Source: an uncultured Faecalibacterium sp.
GTDB taxonomy: Bacteria; Bacillota; Clostridia; Oscillospirales; Ruminococcaceae
Direction: 5' to 3'
NCBI GenBank assembly: GCA_937917475.1
Contig: CALDNF010000099.1
Coordinates: 1 to 15,865 of the forward strand
DNA length: 15,865 nt
A program made the position numbers and the translations under genes. Positions 13,801 to 15,865 of this stretch are shown one piece after another. The notes beneath the pieces are model-generated. The model did no database searches, was not told where the DNA came from, and saw nothing but the letters and a program-made list of their open reading frames with translations. The first letter of the stretch is position 1; each line of letters starts with the position of its first letter.

Positions 13801-15120
13801 TCACTCCGCCTTCTGCATGGCGCAGAGGAAGAAGCCATCCATTCCAGTGCGGGTAGGCACTGACAGTGCTCCATACTCCCCCACTGTCATCCCTTCCGGG
13901 AAGGGTACATTGGGTGCTACCACTGTAAATTCCGGGTGGCGGCAGAGGAACGCCTTCACCTGCTCTTCATTCTCCGAAGGGTCGATGGTGCAGGTGGAAT
14001 AGACCAGCTGTCCGCCCGGCTTGAGCAGCGAAGCCGCTGCATCGAGGATGGCCGACTGGACCGCCAGCAGTTCATCATGCCGGACCTTTTCCAGTGATTT
14101 ATAACGGATATCCGGCTTTTTTGCCAATATCCCAATGCCGCTGCAGGGCACATCCGTGAGGATGCGGTCAGCCTTTGGCAGATCTGCGGCAGGGCGGGAT
14201 GCATCGTTGACCCGGACTTCCACGTTGGAAAATCCCATCCGCTCTACAGCCTTCCGGATCAGGCTGACCCGGTTTTCAGTCACATCGCAGCTGACCAGAT
14301 GGCCGGTGGCCTGCATTTCTTCCGCCAGCAGCAGCGTTTTGCCGCCGGGTGCGGCGCAGAGATCCAGCACCGTATCGCCGGGTTTTGCTTCCACACAGAG
14401 AGCTGCCAGCTGACTGGCCTGCCCCTCCACATGGTAATACCCCTGCCGGAAAAGCTCCTGTTCTGCCGGGCTGCCTTCAAACCGGGCCAGCACACTGCCG
14501 GGCACAAGACCTTCTTCTGCCCGGACCCCTGCTTCTGCCAACCGGGTGCAGAGCGTCTTTGCGTCGGCCTTGAGCGGATTTGCCCGCAGGCTGGTCAGGC
14601 CCTTGTCTGCCGTGTGGGTCAGGATGCCCAGAGCTTCCTCCGGGTAGGTTTCCCGCAGAAATTCTGCCACATCCCGCCCGGCAGAGCCCAGAGCCATGAG
14701 CCGCTGGGTCTCATCGGCAAAAACGGCGGTGTTCAGATCATAATTGCAGGCTTTGCGAAGCACAGCATTGACCAGCCCCGAAGCACTGGATTTCTTGAAG
14801 CTGCGGGTCAGTTTGACCGCTTCATTGACGGCCGCCGACACCGGCACCTGCATATATCTCGCCTGCGCCAGAGCGGACCGCAGAATTTCCCGCACCGGAG
14901 TGTCCAGCTTTGCCAGCCCTTTGGGCAAAAACTGTTCCAGAATATAGTCCAGTGTACCACGGTGTTCCAGTACCGTATAAAAAATTGCACCGGCAAATGC
15001 TTTGTCACGGCCTTCCAGCTTCTGCCGTTTCAGCTCTGCGTCCAGAATCAGGTTGGAAAACCCATCCTGTTCCTGCCGCACCAGAGCCGAAACTGCCGCC
15101 GCCCGAGGATTGGCCGCCAT
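13801..15120 (-). CDS. rsmB: 16S rRNA (cytosine-967-C5)-methyltransferase RsmB
   Basis: This 439-residue enzyme methylates C5 of C967 in 16S rRNA. The N-terminal 140 or so residues form a NusB-like RNA-binding domain (AAVSALVRQEQDGFSN at the start). The C-terminal Rossmann domain has the SAM loop LDLCAAPGGKT, a DVPCSGIG motif IV cysteine and a YSTCTIDPSENEEQV motif VI with the catalytic cysteine. The open frame extends 60 codons upstream, but that part overlaps fmt and has no family resemblance. ATG 15120 overlaps the fmt stop by one base (TGATG) and matches the B. subtilis fmt-rsmB arrangement. The upstream GGGGGA is a mediocre ribosome site, so translational coupling to fmt is likely. Confidence 0.93.
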   Translation of the reverse strand: MAANPRAAAVSALVRQEQDGFSNLILDAELKRQKLEGRDKAFAGAIFYTVLEHRGTLDYILEQFLPKGLAKLDTPVREILRSALAQARYMQVPVSAAVNEAVKLTRSFKKSSASGLVNAVLRKACNYDLNTAVFADETQRLMALGSAGRDVAEFLRETYPEEALGILTHTADKGLTSLRANPLKADAKTLCTRLAEAGVRAEEGLVPGSVLARFEGSPAEQELFRQGYYHVEGQASQLAALCVEAKPGDTVLDLCAAPGGKTLLLAEEMQATGHLVSCDVTENRVSLIRKAVERMGFSNVEVRVNDASRPAADLPKADRILTDVPCSGIGILAKKPDIRYKSLEKVRHDELLAVQSAILDAAASLLKPGGQLVYSTCTIDPSENEEQVKAFLCRHPEFTVVAPNVPFPEGMTVGEYGALSVPTRTGMDGFFLCAMQKAE

Positions 15121-15865
15121 CAGAGAACATCCCCCGCTTTGAGCCGAAGCCCAGCTGCAAAGGCACTGCCGTCCATGGGCTTTTTGCCCTCCGGCACCAC
15201 CCGCAGCAGCTGGACGGCACCTTCGGCGCAGGCCACTGTCAAGGGCTTGGTGGACAGCACTGTACCGGGAGTCTCCCCATGGGAAGCAGCCAGACGGCAC
15301 TCATTCACCTTGACTTTTTTGCCCCCTGCGGTAACAAACCATGCCGAGGGCCAGGGATCCATCCCCCGCACCCAATTATGGATGTGGTCAGCCGTCTCGG
15401 TGAAGTGGAACTCTGCCATCTCCTTGCTCAGCATGGGAGCAAGGGTAGCGTGCTCATGGTCCTGAGGCTGCGGGGTCAGGGTGCCGGCGGCAATGGCCGG
15501 GACCGTCTCGCAAAGGACTCTCGCACCCACGGCGGTCACCCGGTCAAATAGCTGGCCGCTGGTTTCCTCGGGGTCAATGGCGATCTTCTCGCAGCAGAGC
15601 ACATCGCCGGTATCCAGTCCCTCGTCCATCTGCATGATGGACACGCCGGTCTCTGCGTCGCCGTTCAGCACAGCCCACTGCACTGGTGCGCTACCCCGGT
15701 ATTTGGGCAGCAGCGAGACATGAAGATTGATGCAGCCGTATTTCGGGATGGACAACACACTGGCGGGCAGGATGCAGCCATAGGCTACCACCACGATCAG
15801 TTCCGGGGCCAGTGCACGGATATTCTCATCCTCGCCGCCGTCCCGGAGGGTGCGGGGCTGAAAGA
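15120..15865 (-). CDS. fmt: Methionyl-tRNA formyltransferase (N-terminus beyond the window)
   Basis: The frame is open to the right edge, so the first part of this enzyme is missing. In frame it begins at base 15863 with FQPRTLRDGG, a segment normally about 65-70 residues into Fmt. It formylates initiator Met-tRNA using 10-formyl-tetrahydrofolate. Visible motifs are LIVVVAYGCILP, NLHVSLLPKYRGSAPVQWA (catalytic Asn, His and the SLLP loop) and MQMDEGLDTGD (catalytic Asp). The C-terminal OB-fold domain that contacts tRNA follows and ends at TGA 15120-15122. The C-terminus appears complete at normal length. The one-base overlap with rsmB marks the start of the ribosome/translation block that runs leftward through the window. 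Confidence 0.95.
   Translation of the reverse strand, partial: FQPRTLRDGGEDENIRALAPELIVVVAYGCILPASVLSIPKYGCINLHVSLLPKYRGSAPVQWAVLNGDAETGVSIMQMDEGLDTGDVLCCEKIAIDPEETSGQLFDRVTAVGARVLCETVPAIAAGTLTPQPQDHEHATLAPMLSKEMAEFHFTETADHIHNWVRGMDPWPSAWFVTAGGKKVKVNECRLAASHGETPGTVLSTKPLTVACAEGAVQLLRVVPEGKKPMDGSAFAAGLRLKAGDVL

Noticed and set aside
12661..15465. Long plus-strand open frames (about 400 and 388 codons) opposite rlmN and rsmB
   Set aside because: They are shadows of the minus-strand genes with no recognisable domains and no reason to prefer them.
1..15865. CRISPR arrays, insertion sequences, tRNA or rRNA genes, phage or defence genes
   Set aside because: I saw no regularly spaced repeats, transposase motifs, terminal inverted repeats or structural RNA signatures. 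Essentially all sequence is accounted for by conserved genes and short spacers.

Overview
The window looks like a chromosomal segment of a GC-rich clostridial Firmicute, most like an Oscillospiraceae/Ruminococcaceae gut anaerobe. The basis is strong AAGGAG-type ribosome binding sites, heavy use of GC-ending codons, a Bacillus/Clostridium-type housekeeping gene order, and a selenium/molybdenum hydroxylase cluster typical of anaerobic purine degraders. I cannot fix the genus from sequence alone. Gene density is very high, and no stretch over 300 bases lacks a gene.

Region 1 (1-6563) is a purine-oxidation module. On the minus strand, read right to left, are the FAD, [2Fe-2S] and molybdopterin subunits of a xanthine dehydrogenase-family hydroxylase. 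They are followed by a YqeC-type selenium-cofactor accessory protein whose reading frame runs, with no stop, into the N-terminus of a selenophosphate synthetase (SelD). That frame leaves the window at base 1. Divergent from the operon is a MocA-like molybdopterin cytidylyltransferase. Converging on mocA, with only 3 bases between stops, is an NCS2 xanthine/urate-type permease. Permease, hydroxylase, cofactor nucleotidylation and selenium-insertion accessories together make a plausible uptake-and-oxidation pathway for purines.

Region 2 (6681-8464) is a small sporulation block on the minus strand. A 24-codon ORF matches SpoVM position by position and is followed by a strong hairpin terminator. 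Next comes a SPOCS/DUF3794 plus LysM protein (SipL-like), preceded by a sequence with a perfect sigma-E -10 element. SpoVM and SipL are both known to work with SpoIVA, so this looks like part of the spore-coat basement-layer machinery.

Region 3 (8544-15865) is the housekeeping block on the minus strand: fmt (cut at the window edge), rsmB, rlmN, a PP2C phosphatase, a PASTA kinase, rsgA and thiN, leading into spoVM. This is the well-known Bacillus subtilis order fmt-rsmB-rlmN-prpC-prkC-rsgA-(rpe)-thiN-spoVM, with rpe absent. Gaps are -8 to +36 bases, which suggests a single transcript up to thiN and possibly on to spoVM. The synteny independently supports the spoVM call.
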